Below, one piece after another: positions 28,851-40,500 of a stretch of DNA of 64,000 nt (position 1 is the stretch's first letter; the number at the start of each line of letters is the position of its first letter). Made by a program: the position numbers and the translations under genes. The DNA comes from Thermoanaerobaculia bacterium (GTDB lineage Bacteria > Acidobacteriota > Thermoanaerobaculia > Multivoradales > Multivoraceae). Location: contig JAJEHN010000019.1 in the NCBI GenBank assembly GCA_022823665.1, positions 156,334-220,333 on the forward strand. Direction: 5' to 3'. The notes under the pieces were generated by a model. That model was given only the letters and a program-made list of their open reading frames with translations, was not told the origin of the DNA and did no database searches.

Positions 28851-31297
28851 GGCACGCTCCTCGGTTCGTAACCCGCCTCCGCGAAGAAGGCGCGCAGGCG
28901 CGCGCCGAACGCGTCGAGCGCGGCCGGTTCCATGAACAGGCCGAAACGGCCGCTCGCCCGGTGCACGTCCATCAGGTCGACGAGGAAATCGTGAACGGCC
29001 GTCGCGGCGCCCTGTTCCGCGACCAGCGCCGCGTTCTGGGCGTCGATCAGATCGAGAATCGACAGGACGCCCTGTTCGTAGGCGTCGGCGACCAGGTCCA
29101 GGTTCCGCCGCGCGGCGTCGGCGGCGTCCGCGGCCAGATCGATGCCGGCCCAGGAGGCGCCGGCCTGAAGCAGTTCGGTTCGCAGCCGCTGTTCGACCCG
29201 CTCGGCGACGGCATGGCGAGTCAGGCGGAGCTCCGCGAGCTCCTCTTCGGCCTTCGTCCGTTCGGCTCGGCGGGCGCCGCCGGTGAAGAGCGGCAAGGTG
29301 GCGGACACGCCGACGGACCAGTTCAGCCCGTCCGGACGAATGCCGGGGAACGAGAGGTCCAGCGCGTCGAGACCGGCGTCGAGGTCCGCGTCGAGATCCT
29401 GCGCCGTCAGGTCGCCCATGGCCGACACGGTCGGCGCCCAGAGCGCCCGGCGGGCGGCAAGCGCCGCCCTCTCCCGGGCGTCGATCGCGGCGTCGATCTG
29501 GCGCAGTTCCGGCGACCGGGCGAGCGCTTCGGCGGCCATGAAGTCGCGGAAGATGGCGAACGCGAAGGGATTGTCGATGTGTGCCTCGGCCGTCGCGGCG
29601 TCCACGAGCAGGGCGGGGTCGTGGAGGTCGACCTCGGTGGTCTCGAACGGCTCCTCGAGCGGGCGGTGCAGCAGCCGGTTCAGCGCGACCTCGGCGGCGC
29701 CGCGCGCCGCGCCCGCGTCGATCACGGCTCGCCGGTCGAGCGCGATCTGGTGCTCCCAGCGAACGACCTCGGCTTCGCGGGCGACGCCGATCCGGCGGCG
29801 CGACCGCGCGAGCTCCAGGTTCGATCGGGTCAGTGCGAGGTTCTCCCGCTGGATGCGCTGGAACGTTCTGGTCCGGAGCACGTTCAGGTAGGCGACGGCG
29901 GCGTCGCGCGCCACGTCGAGCCGCAGCTCCTCGCGGGCTTGTTCGCGCGATGTCTGGGCGTGGCGTTCGATGGCCGCGCCGGCGCGCGCGCCGTCCGAGT
30001 AGAGGAGCTGCGAGAAGCCCACGGATCCGGCCGCTGTCCGTAACGGAAACAGACCGAGGGGGTGGCCGGAACCGGTGTGATCGATCCTCCGGGTTCCGGC
30101 GGAAGCCAGGACCTGCGGCCGCAAGGCCGCCCTGGCGGCGAGCACGGCCTGGCGACCGGCCACGACCGACCGGTCGGCGGCCGCGAGGTCGAGGTTGGCG
30201 GCCACGGCCTCGCGCGCCGCCGACGCCAGGCTGAGGCGCCTCGCCACGTTCGACGGCTCGTCGTGAAGAAGCTCCGCCTCGGTTGCGACGCGCCAGTTCG
30301 GATGGACGCCGATCGCCCGCGCCGTCGCCATGTTCAGGGTCAGGCGGCGGCCTCGCCGGAAGTCGACCGGCAGGTCGCCGGCGTCCTCGCCGCCGAGGAT
30401 GCGCTGCACGTGCAGCGCCGCCCGCCGCCCAAGGCGCCGCACGTCCGGATCGAGGTAGAGGCTCGCCAGCAGACCGCGATCGACCTCGCCGCGGCCCCAG
30501 TACGAGAAAGAAGGCAGCCGGCGATCGATCAGCGCGCGAACGAGACGGTCGAACTCGCCGGGCGAAAGCTGCGTCATCGGTGTGACGTAGACCGCGCCGG
30601 TCGCCCGCGGCAGCGCCTCCAAAGCGGCGTCGACCGAGGCGCCGACCCGGACGATCTCCGCTTCGGCGCCGAGTTCCCGCGCCATCCGGCGGAGGCTCGT
30701 TTCCAGCGCCGGGGCCGCGGCGATCAACGCTTCGCTCGTCAGCCAGGTCAACCGGCTGAACGGCGCGACCTCCCGGAGGCGACCGAGCTCGTACACCGGA
30801 TCGCCGGTGAAGGTGATGTACGCGAGATTGGGCACGCCGCTGATCCGTTCCCCGTCAGCGCCCGGCTGGAGCGGGAAGCCCTGTGCCTCCGGGTCGAGCA
30901 CGAACGCCGCCACGACCGGTTTCGGCGGGCCGCCCCGGGTGATCGCGACGGTCGAAGAGACCGGCCCCCAGGTCAACACGATGTCGACCTCCGGGTCCCT
31001 TAGCAGGTCCTCGACGGCGGCGCGCGCGCCCCGAAGCGTCCAGTCGGACACGCGCCGCGCGCCGGCCGGAAAGGAGACGGTGAACCGCGGTGCCGCCAGC
31101 TCGGTGATCTCCTCCTCCAAGCCGGCCCTCATCTCCTCGTTGCGCTCCCACGGGCCGTCGAACACCACGCCGATCGCGCAGGGCTCGCAGCCCATCGGCG
31201 TCTGCGCGGCGCTTCCGCCCGCGGCGAGCAGCGTGACCGCCATCAGCGCGCCGGCGACCCGGCGCGGGTTGCCCTTGACCATCCGTGTGTCCTCCAT
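28847..31297 (-). CDS. TolC-like outer-membrane efflux protein fused to an ABC-type substrate-binding domain
   Basis: 816 codons, almost twice the length of TolC-family proteins. After a signal peptide (about 1-31, ending GGSAAQ), residues about 40-330 form a two-lobed binding domain: IGVVFDGPWERNEEMRAGLEEEI, VDIVLTWGPVSSTVAITRGGPPKPVVAAFV, AVYVTPMTQLSPGEFDRLVRALIDRRLPSFSYWGRGEV and GRRAALHVQRILGGEDAGDLPVDF. This pattern fits the ABC_sub_bind (PF04392-like) periplasmic family. Residues about 350-816 are the TolC fold with two similar halves (LSLASAAREAVAANLDLAAADR; LNWSVGVSATLPLFTGG; ASWAGIDLAADAADAARRNLDLVADAYEQGVLSILDLIDAQ). It starts the RND operon. The extra domain could sense or capture substrate near the channel mouth (inference). 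Confidence 0.85.
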   Translation of the reverse strand: MEDTRMVKGNPRRVAGALMAVTLLAAGGSAAQTPMGCEPCAIGVVFDGPWERNEEMRAGLEEEITELAAPRFTVSFPAGARRVSDWTLRGARAAVEDLLRDPEVDIVLTWGPVSSTVAITRGGPPKPVVAAFVLDPEAQGFPLQPGADGERISGVPNLAYITFTGDPVYELGRLREVAPFSRLTWLTSEALIAAAPALETSLRRMARELGAEAEIVRVGASVDAALEALPRATGAVYVTPMTQLSPGEFDRLVRALIDRRLPSFSYWGRGEVDRGLLASLYLDPDVRRLGRRAALHVQRILGGEDAGDLPVDFRRGRRLTLNMATARAIGVHPNWRVATEAELLHDEPSNVARRLSLASAAREAVAANLDLAAADRSVVAGRQAVLAARAALRPQVLASAGTRRIDHTGSGHPLGLFPLRTAAGSVGFSQLLYSDGARAGAAIERHAQTSREQAREELRLDVARDAAVAYLNVLRTRTFQRIQRENLALTRSNLELARSRRRIGVAREAEVVRWEHQIALDRRAVIDAGAARGAAEVALNRLLHRPLEEPFETTEVDLHDPALLVDAATAEAHIDNPFAFAIFRDFMAAEALARSPELRQIDAAIDARERAALAARRALWAPTVSAMGDLTAQDLDADLDAGLDALDLSFPGIRPDGLNWSVGVSATLPLFTGGARRAERTKAEEELAELRLTRHAVAERVEQRLRTELLQAGASWAGIDLAADAADAARRNLDLVADAYEQGVLSILDLIDAQNAALVAEQGAATAVHDFLVDLMDVHRASGRFGLFMEPAALDAFGARLRAFFAEAGYEPRSVP

Positions 31298-31501
31298 GGC
31301 TACTCGGGCGGCGCTTCCAATCGCGGGACGATTCCGATCAGCGAACGATGACTGAAGAGCGTACCCACCGGTCCGCGGTCGGCGTCCACGCCGCTCGGTG
31401 CGAGGGTGGTAGGGGTTGAGTCAACGTTCTGTTGGCGCTCGGCATTCCCCTGCGGTGTTCAGACTAGCAGCGGCGTCCCGATCCTGTCTTGCGCGAGCGG
31501 G
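31298..31501. other. Intergenic gap with a possible operon promoter
   Basis: About 204 bp between the start of the efflux operon (31297) and the 3' end of the giant gene. Reading toward the operon on the minus strand, TTGACT (complement of about 31420-31425) could be a -35 box. No good -10 box or T-rich terminator was seen. Confidence 0.3.
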
Positions 31502-34500
31502 TCACTGCAGGCAGCGGAAGGCAGCGGCGTCGGCTCGCGGTTTCGCGGTGTCTCCGTCGCTGTTGCGGTGCATCCATCGTTGGCCGTCGGGCGCGGTGAC
31601 GACGAGTTGGAAGGCGAGGTCGGTGGCCGCCGCTGCGAAGACCCAGTGATGGCCGTTGACGTTACAGCCGTCGAGGACCTTGACGAGGACTTCGGCGTTC
31701 TCGCGGTCGAAGAAGTGGAGCAGGGCCGAGGATCGGGACCTCAGTCCCCAGTCCCGCGCCCGGCCGATTTCGCCGTCCGGTGTCTGGAAGCACATGTCGA
31801 TGCGGTGGCCGGCTTCGAGTTCGATGCCCGGGCCCTCCGGTTCGCAGACCGGCGGCTTGTCCGGATTCCCGTCGTCGAGCTGAGCGGCGGTCAGGACGGG
31901 CTGGCCGGCGGCGGGGCCCGGGAGCTCCGGCGGCGCGCCGCCGGGCTCGGCGGCGCTTGCGGCGGCCGCCGTCGCCGGGTCGCAGGGGAAGGCGGCCGCG
32001 TCGCCGGCCGTCGCCGCGGTCATGCCTCGGGGGTTGCGGTGGGTGAAGGCGCGGCCCGTCGCCTGCTCCGTGATCTCCAGGTTGAACGCCAGGTCGGTCA
32101 CGGGCGCGGCGAAGACCCAGCGGTGGCCGTTGATCGCGCAGCCGTCGAGCACCTTGACCAGGACCTCCACGTTGTCCCGGTCGAAGAAGTAGAGCAGGCC
32201 CGAAGCGGTCGACTCCAGGTGGTAGTTCGAGGCGTCGACCCGCGCGCCGGAGGGCATCTCGAAGCACATCCGCACCTCGTAGCCGCCGGACAGCACCGCC
32301 GCCGTTTCGCCCGGTTCGCAGTCCGTCATCTCGCCGGGCGCGGGCGCGGACGCAACGGCAAAAGCGCCGGTGCGGCCGAACGCCGGCGCGCCGGGTCCCA
32401 GCGCGCCGACCCGGAAGAGGTAGCGGCCGCCCGGTTCCAGGCCGTCCAGCACGGCGGAGGTCGAGTTCGGCCCAAGCGTCGCCGCCGCGGTCCAGCCGTT
32501 GGCGGCGCCGCCCTCGCCGTCGGTTCCGGTTCCGCTGGAAGCTCGCGTCCCGTCGGCTTCGTCATCCGGGTCGTCCCCGCGGGCCCGCGGCCTGATCTGC
32601 ACTTCGAAGCCGGTCTCCGAGATCGAGTTGTCGCGCCAGGACACCCGTACGCTCGTTTCTTCCAACGGCGCGGCGTCGAGATGCGTCGGCGGCGCCAGCG
32701 ACAGCTCGACGGCCGCCACGTTGCTCGCCGCCCGGCCGTGCCGGTTCGCCGCCACGACCACGAACTCGTACTCGATCCCGGCCGAAAGCTCCTCCACCGT
32801 CGCCATCTCCGCTTCCGCCGGCAGCGTGCGCGCCTGCTCCCAGCCGCCCACGCCCTCGCGCCGGAAGACCTGGTAACCGGTCTCGTCGTCGGCGACGTCC
32901 GCCCAGGTCAGAACGACCACCGACGAAGTCAGGAGCGTCGCCTGAAGGCCCGAAGGCGCAGCCGGCGCCTGTTCCACGGGGTCGCTGCCCGGAGGATCGG
33001 GCTCGACGACTTCCACGGTCACGTCCCGGCTCGCGCTCAACTCGCCGTCCGAAGCGACCGCCGTGAACGCGTACGACGACCGCGCGGAAGCGTCCAGCGT
33101 CACGCCGCGCCGCACCGAGATCTCGCCCGTGTCCGCGTCGATCGCGAATCGCCGGCCGGCGCCGGAAAGACGGTACGAGATGTCGTCGCCGTCCGGGTCA
33201 TGGGCCGCGACGAGGCCGATGGCGCCGGTCGACCCTTCGACGACGGTGAGCAAGAGCGGCGTCGCCGGATCGAAGGCCGGCGCCCGGTTCGGCGGCGGCA
33301 ACGGCGGCAACGGCGGACCCGGCGGCGGAGGAGGAGTCACGCGTCCCTCCGTGGCCGCCTCGCTCGCGGGCGACGGCGTCGACAGGCCGGCCGCGCTCTT
33401 CGCGATCACCCGGAACTCGTAGAGCGTCTCGGGCGCCAGACCCGTCACCACGATCGTCTCCGCGTCGGCCGCCGCCTCCCTCTCGAACTTCCGCCACGCG
33501 CCGGGGTTCGCCTCCCGGTACTCGATCTCGAAGCCCGTCTCGTCCTCCGACGCGTCCCTCCACGTCAGGCGCACCGAACCCGCCCCGACCGGCGTCGCCG
33601 CGAGCTCCGTCGCCGGCGCCGGCGCGCCGAACGCGCCGACGCGCGCCACGTTGCTCGAAGACGCCAGGCCGTTCGTGCCGTGCTTCGCGTACACGCGGAA
33701 GTCGTGGCTCGTCCCGGCGGCGAGGCCCGTGACGACCGCGGTCGTCGTGCCGGCCGGGAACTCGGTAGCGAACGTCGTCCATTCCTCCGTCCGCGCGGGA
33801 CGGTACTCGACCTGGAAGCCCGTCTCGCCCGTCGAGTTGACGGTCCAGGAGAGCGTCACGCTGGTGGCGTCGGTGGCCGTGCCGTCGAGGTCGGACGCGG
33901 CGGCCGGAGGCATCGTGAGCGACTGCGGGAAGCTCGGCGAACGGCCGTTCGCGTTGACCGACGCCACCCGGAAGTCGTACGCCGTCGCCGGCGAGAGGCC
34001 CGTGACGGTCGCGGCCGTGACGCCGGCCTCCACCGTCGCGCCCGTCGCCCAGGGACCGCTTCCCGTCCGGTACTCCACCTCGAAACCCGTCTCGTCCGTC
34101 GAGGCGTCCGTCCACGACACGGACACGCTCGTCGAACCGGACGCCTCAACCGCAAGCCCCGTCGGCGTCGCGGGCGGCGCCGACGTCCCGACCGACGCCA
34201 CGTTCGACGGAGACGACAGGCCGTTCGCCGAGTGCTTCGCGAACACCCGGAACTCGTAGCTCGTCCCCGCGACAAGCCCCGTCACCGTGAGCGACGTGGC
34301 GCCCGCCGCGGCCTCCGTCGCGAACATCGTCCAGCCCCGCGAGCCGGCCGGCCGGTACTGAACGACGAACGACGTCTCGTCCGACGACGCGTCCCTCCAG
34401 GTCAGCGTCGCGCTCGTGTTCGTCGCAGAGGACGCCACCAGGCCCGTCGGCGCCGCCGGCGGCATGGTGAGCGAGACCGCGCCGCTCGGCGAGGAGCCGT

Positions 34501-37500
34501 GAACGTTCACGGCCAATACCCGGAAGTCGTACGCCGTGCTCGCCAGAAGATCCGTCACCGGGGCCGACTCGGCGTCCGCGTCCGCCGTCGCGCCCGAGGT
34601 CCAGGCGCCCGCGCCCGTCCGGTGCTCCAACGTGAAGCCCGTCTCGTTGGAGGACTCGTCCGTCCAGGCGACGGAAACGGACGTCGAACCCGTGGCCGCG
34701 ACGGACACGCCCGACGGCGCCGTTGGCAGCACCACCGGGGCGGTGCTGTCGATGATGTTCACCGTGACGTTGCCGGAAACCCCGTTGTAGCCGCCGCCGG
34801 ATGCCGCGTGCGCAAGCGTGATCGGTGCCTCGTTGTCCGAGTCGTTGTCCGTCGAGGCGCTCACCGTCACCGTCCGCGCGCTGTTCCAGTTCGTCGTCGT
34901 GAACGTCAGGTTCGGCGTGCCGACCGTGAGGTCCGTGCCGGCCTGGCCCGTGATCGCGACGTTCACGCTGGCCGTCGGACGGGACGTGAGCCTCACCGTG
35001 TAGGTCGCGTTGTTCCCCTCCGTCACGTTCACGGTGGAGTTCGAGAACGTCAACGCCTTCGACTCGTCGTCCGTGATCGTGATCTGGCCGGCGCCCGACC
35101 GGCTGCCGGCAGCGCCGCCGTCGAGGTTCGTGCCAGTGAACGTCGCGGGAATCGACACGGTGACCGTGAGGCCTTCCGCGTCGGCGTCGGATGACGCGGT
35201 CAGAGTGACGTTCGCCACCGTGGCGCTTGGACCGGTGAATGTCACCGTGCCGGTAGCCGCGTTGAAGGTCACGCCCGCGGGCGATCCCGCCAGCCCGAGC
35301 GTGAAGTCCGTCCCCGCCGTGCCGCCGCTCAAGGTCAGCGGCACCGCCAGGGCCTCGCCGGCGACCAGGCCCCGGCCGAGGGTCAACCGGATCGTCGCCG
35401 TGGCCGAGGAGCTGTCTTCCGTGGCCGTCGCATCCGGCACGGAGAGCGCCACGGTCGTCGGGTCGTCGTCCGTGATCGCGATGTCCACCTGGTGCGATGT
35501 GCCGTGGTCGTAGCCCGACACCGTGCCGAGCTCCAGGCGCAGCGTCTCGGCCGGCTCGTCCGCCGCGTCGTTCGTCGCGGTGAAGGTCGCCGTGCCGGAG
35601 GTCGCCCCGGCGGCGATCGTGAGCGCCGGCAGCGAGTAGTCGCTCGCGTCGGCCGTCGAGTTCCCCGCTACCCGCTGGACCGGCACGCTCAGGTTCCCGG
35701 AGGGCGCACGGCTCACCGTCGCCGTCACCGTCAGCGTGCCGCCCTCCGTCACCGCGCCGCCGCCGGACACGGACAGCTCGACCGTGGGGTTGTCGCTGTC
35801 GATGATGTTCACCGTCACGCTGCCCGACACGCCGTTGTAGCCGCCGCCGGACGCCGCGTGGGACAGCGTGATCGGCGCCTCGTTGTCCGAGTCGCTGTCC
35901 GTGGTCGCGTTCACCGTGACCGTCTGCGCCGTGTTCCAGGTGGAGTCCGTGAAGGTCAGGGTCGTCTGGTCGTTCGGCGTCGTGCTGTCCGTGTCGACGG
36001 ACAGGTCCGTGCTTCCGTGGCCGCTCACCGTGACCGTGACGGCGCTCGTCGGCCGGGTGGCCAGCTTCACGGTGTAGGTCGCGCTGCTCCCCTCCGTCAC
36101 GTTCACGGCGGAGCTGGAGAAGGAGAGGCCCGCCACCGCCGCGACGTTCGACGGCGACGAAAGGCCGTTCGTACCGTGCTTCGCGTACACCCGGAACTCG
36201 TAGGCCGTGCCGGCGACAAGACCCGTCACCGTGAGAGTCGTGGCGCCGGCCACGGCCTCCGTACCGAACACCGTCCAGTTCGCCGCGCCGGCCGCTCGGT
36301 ACTCCGCCATGAACGAGGTCTCGTCCGATGAGTTGTCCGTCCACGACAGGGTGACGCTCGTGGCCGACGCTGCGGAAGCCACGAGGTCCGTCGGCGCCGC
36401 CGGGGGCATGACGAGGGAGACGGCGGAACTCGGCGCCGTGCCGGTCGAGTTGTACGCCTCCACCCGGAAGTCGTACGCCGTGCTTGCCGTTAGCCCGCTG
36501 ACCGTCGCCGAGGCCGTGTTCGAGCCGGTCGTCGGCCCGTTCGTCCATGGGTCCGACCCCGTTCGGTACTGGACGCGGAAGCCCTGCTCGTTCGCCGACG
36601 CGTCCGTCCAGGAGACCACCGCCGTGGTCGAGCCGGCGGCCGTAACGGATACGCCCGTTGGCGCCGCCGGCGGCGGCACGCCGAGGGTGGATTCGACGTT
36701 GCTGGGCGAGGACAGTCCGTTCGTGCCGTGGTTCGCGAACACGCGGAACCTGTACCCCTTGCCGGCCACAAGCCCGGTCACGGTTACGCGCGTCGTGTCG
36801 GCCGGCAGTTCGCTTCCGAACGTGGTCCAGGAGGTCTGGCCGGACTCCCGATACTCGACGATGAAGCCGGTCTCGTCAGTCGACGCATCGGTCCAGATCA
36901 GGAGCACCTCCGTACCGGAGACAGGGGCAGCAATCAGGTTGGTCGGGGCCGCCGGCGGCATGGTGAGGGAAACCGCGGCGCTTGGCTGGGACCCGTTCTC
37001 GTTCATGGCGTTCACCCGGAACTCGTAGGCCGTACTGGAAGCAAGGCCGCTCACCGTGGCCGAACGGGCGTTCTCGCCGGCCGTCAGGGCGGTGGTCCAG
37101 GCGCCCAGGGGCTGCCGGTACTGGACCGCGAATCCCGTCTCGTCCGAGGAGTTGTCCATCCAGGTCACGGACACGGTGGTGGAACCTGAAGCCTGAACGG
37201 TAACTCCCGTGGCGGCGAGCGGGAGCCCCAGACTGCCGAGCCAGACGAGGTTGCTCGGCGAGGACATCCCGTTCGTTCCATGGTCGGCGGAGACCCGGAA
37301 GGCGTAGGGCGTGTCCGAGGCGAGGCCGGTAACGGCGATCGTTTCCGCGTCGGCGGCGGCCGTCGTTCCGAACGTGATCCAGGTGGCCGCTGTCTGGCCG
37401 GCGGTCATGCCTTCCGGACCGCCCGAAGTCGGCGCGCCTTCGGTGTCGGTGGACGTTGCCAACGCCACGGCCAGCGAGCTTGCGGCGAGGTACTCGATGA

Positions 37501-40500
37501 CGAAGTTGTTCTCGTCGGCCGAGTTGTCCGTCCAGGTCAACGTGACGCTCGTCCTCGACGCCGGCGAAGCGGAAAGCTCCGTCGGAGCGGGCGGCGGCAG
37601 CGTGAGCGTCGCGGGCGCGCTGGAACTCGCGCCGACGGCGTTTCTGGCGGTGACCCGGAACTCGTAGGAGCGGCTGCCGAAGAGGTGGCCTATCGCCGCC
37701 GACGTCCCGTTCGGGCCGACCGTGGCGCCGGTGGTCCAGAGGTCGGCCCCCAGGCGCCATTCGACGGCGAAGCCGGTTTCATCGGACGAGTTGTCCCGCC
37801 AGGAGACGGACGCGCCGTTCGACCCCAGCGCGGTCGCCATCACGCTCGTGGGCGCGGTCGGCCCGCCGAGCGGATCGATGGACACCGGGTCGCTCGGGGT
37901 GTTCGGCCCGGCGTTGCTCTTCGCCAGCACGCGGAACTCGTAGCCCGTGCCCGACGTGAGCCCGCTGACCGTGATCGTCGTGGCGTTGGCCGCGGCCTCC
38001 GTGCCCCAGGCGGTCCACGCGGCGCCCGAGCGAGCGGCGCGGTACTCGGCGATGAAGCCCGCCTCGTCCGGCGAACTCTCCATCCAGGTCAGGGTGACGC
38101 TCGTGGGGCTTGCCTCCGTCGCGGCGAGGCCGGTCGGCGCCGCCGGCGGCATGGTGAGGGAGAGGACGTTGCCGGGCGACTCGCCGCTCGCGCTGACGGC
38201 CGTGACGCGGACGTCGTACGGCGTGCTGGTCGCAAGCCCGGCAAGGGTCGCCCGCTGGACATCCGGGTCCGTGGTTTCGGTGACGGACCAGGCGCCTCCG
38301 CCGGTCCGCCGCTCGACCCGGAAGCCCGTTTCGTCCCGCGTCCGGTCGACCCAGGTGACCAGCGCCGAGGTGGCGTCCGTTGCCTGGACAGCCACCTGCA
38401 GGGGTTCCCGCGGCGGCATGGTGACGGAAACCGGCACGCCGGGGGCGGCGCCGCTCCCGTTGCGGGCGTTCACCCGGAACTCGTAGACGGTGCTCGGCGC
38501 TAGACCGCTCACGGTGGCCGCCCTGTCGTTGGTTGCGGCCCCGGGCGCGCTGGTCCAGGCGCCGAGGCCGTTCTTCCGGTGCTCGATATCGAAGCCCGTC
38601 TCGTCGTTCGAGTTGTCGGCCCACGCGAGGTCCACGGTCGTGGGGCCGGTGGCGGTCGCCGTCAGGCCGGTGGCGGCGGCCGGAGCGCCGAGACCCGTGA
38701 CGCGGGCGGTGTTGCTGGGAGAGGACAAGCCGTTGGCGCTTCTCGCCCGGACCTGGAACTCGAAGTTGCCGCCGCCTGTCAGTCCCGTCACGGTGAGCCT
38801 TGTCGCGTTCGCGTTCGCCTCCGTCCCGAAGGTCGTCCAGGTCACGGCGCCTTCAATCCGGTACTCGGCGACGAAGCCCGTCTCGTCGGTTGATTCGTCC
38901 ATCCACATGAGGTTCACGCGGTCGGCGCCGGTGCTCGTGGCGGAGAGCCCGCTCGGCGGCGGCGGCGGCATGCTGACCGTGGCGACGGGATCGCTGGGCG
39001 TCGAGCGGCCGTTCTCCTGGTGGACGGCGAGCACGCGGATCTCGTGAGTGGCGCTCGGCGTCAGGTTGATCGCCGTGGCGGTGGTGGCGCCGGCCCCTGC
39101 CGTGCCGTGGACGGACCACTCCGCGTTCGGGTCGCCGGCGGGCCGCGCCTCGATGACGAAGCCGGTCTCCGTCGCGGAGGCGGCGGTCCACTGGACGGTG
39201 GCGGAAGTCGAGTCGAGCGCGGTCGCCGTAACCCCGGAAGGCCCGGGCGGCGGCATCGTCACGATGACCACGTCGCTGTCGTCCCAGTAGTCGTCGCCGA
39301 AGGAGTAGGGGATGCGCGCCCGGACGCGGAACCGGTAGCGGGCGCCCGCCACGAGCTCGTCCACCGATGCCTTCGTGCCGTTCCTCTTGACCGTCGCGCC
39401 ATTCGTCCAGCCGCCGGTTTCGCCCCGGTACTGGACGACGAAGCGCGTCTCCTGGTTGGCGCGGTCCGTCCAGGTGACGTCGACGCTGGTGGACCCCGTG
39501 GGAACGACCGTCACGTCGCCCGGATCCTGCGAGGAGTAGATCGTGATGATGTTGCTGTTCAGCGAGCCGTTCGTGGACCCGGCGAGGACGCGGAGGTGGT
39601 AGACGGTCTTCTCCTCGACCACCCAGTTCCCGCGACTTGTGCCGCCGTCGCCCGGCCCGTCCTGAGTGGTGACGTTGGCGTAGGTCCAGTAGCCGTCGTC
39701 CGCCCTGATGGCGCTCTGAAAGACCGTTTCATCGGTCGAGCGATCCTTGTAGCGGAGCTGGAGGGCTCTCTTGCCGAAGTGCTCCACGCTCAGGAGTTCC
39801 GCGGCCTTGGGAGGAGCGCTGGCCGGCTTGGGCAGCTTGAGCTTCTTTTCGGCTTCGCTGAAGCCGGTCCGGCTCAGGGAGGCGACGGTGAAGGTGTAGC
39901 TGCCGGGCTCCAGGCCGTCGACGTAGGCCTTGGTCGCATCCGACGGATAGACCGCGTGGACGGTGGTCTTCCCCTTGAGTGTGTAGCTCACGCGGTAGCC
40001 GGTGGCGTTGCGGGCCGTTTTCCAGCTCAGTCGGACCTCCGTCGGGATGCCGGGGGCGACAGCGGCCGTCAGCTTCTTCACGGCGGCGGGCGGCAGGTTG
40101 TTGAAGTCGATCTCGATCTCGTTGCTGAAGGTCCTGCCGCCGGCGCTCCTGGTTTCAACCCGGTAGGTGCGGAGCACCCGGTCGTAGGAGGGCACGGTGA
40201 GCCGCGCGTCCCTGGTCCTGTTGGATCGCCAGGACGGCTCGATCTCCCAGTCGGGCCGGGTGCTCGCCTTGTGCCAGATCCGGAACTCGCCCTTGTACTT
40301 GCGGTCGATCGTCCAGCGCAGATCCGCGAAGATCGCTTGGCCGACCCGCTTGATCCGGCCCGTGAGCGCCGCGGCGGGCGGCGGATCGACGCTGAGGTCG
40401 ATGGCCAGGGGGTCGCTTCGGGAGGACGCCGCAGCGCCAATCGCCGCGATACGGAACTCCAGGGCGGCGTTCTCCGGAAGGCCCGCGACGATCGCTTCCC

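Noticed and set aside
31406..35194. 1262-codon open frame on the plus strand opposite the giant gene
   Set aside because: Arg/Val/Gly-rich low-complexity translation mirroring the FN3 repeats on the other strand; no domain, signal peptide or ribosome site. It is a shadow of GC-rich codon use.
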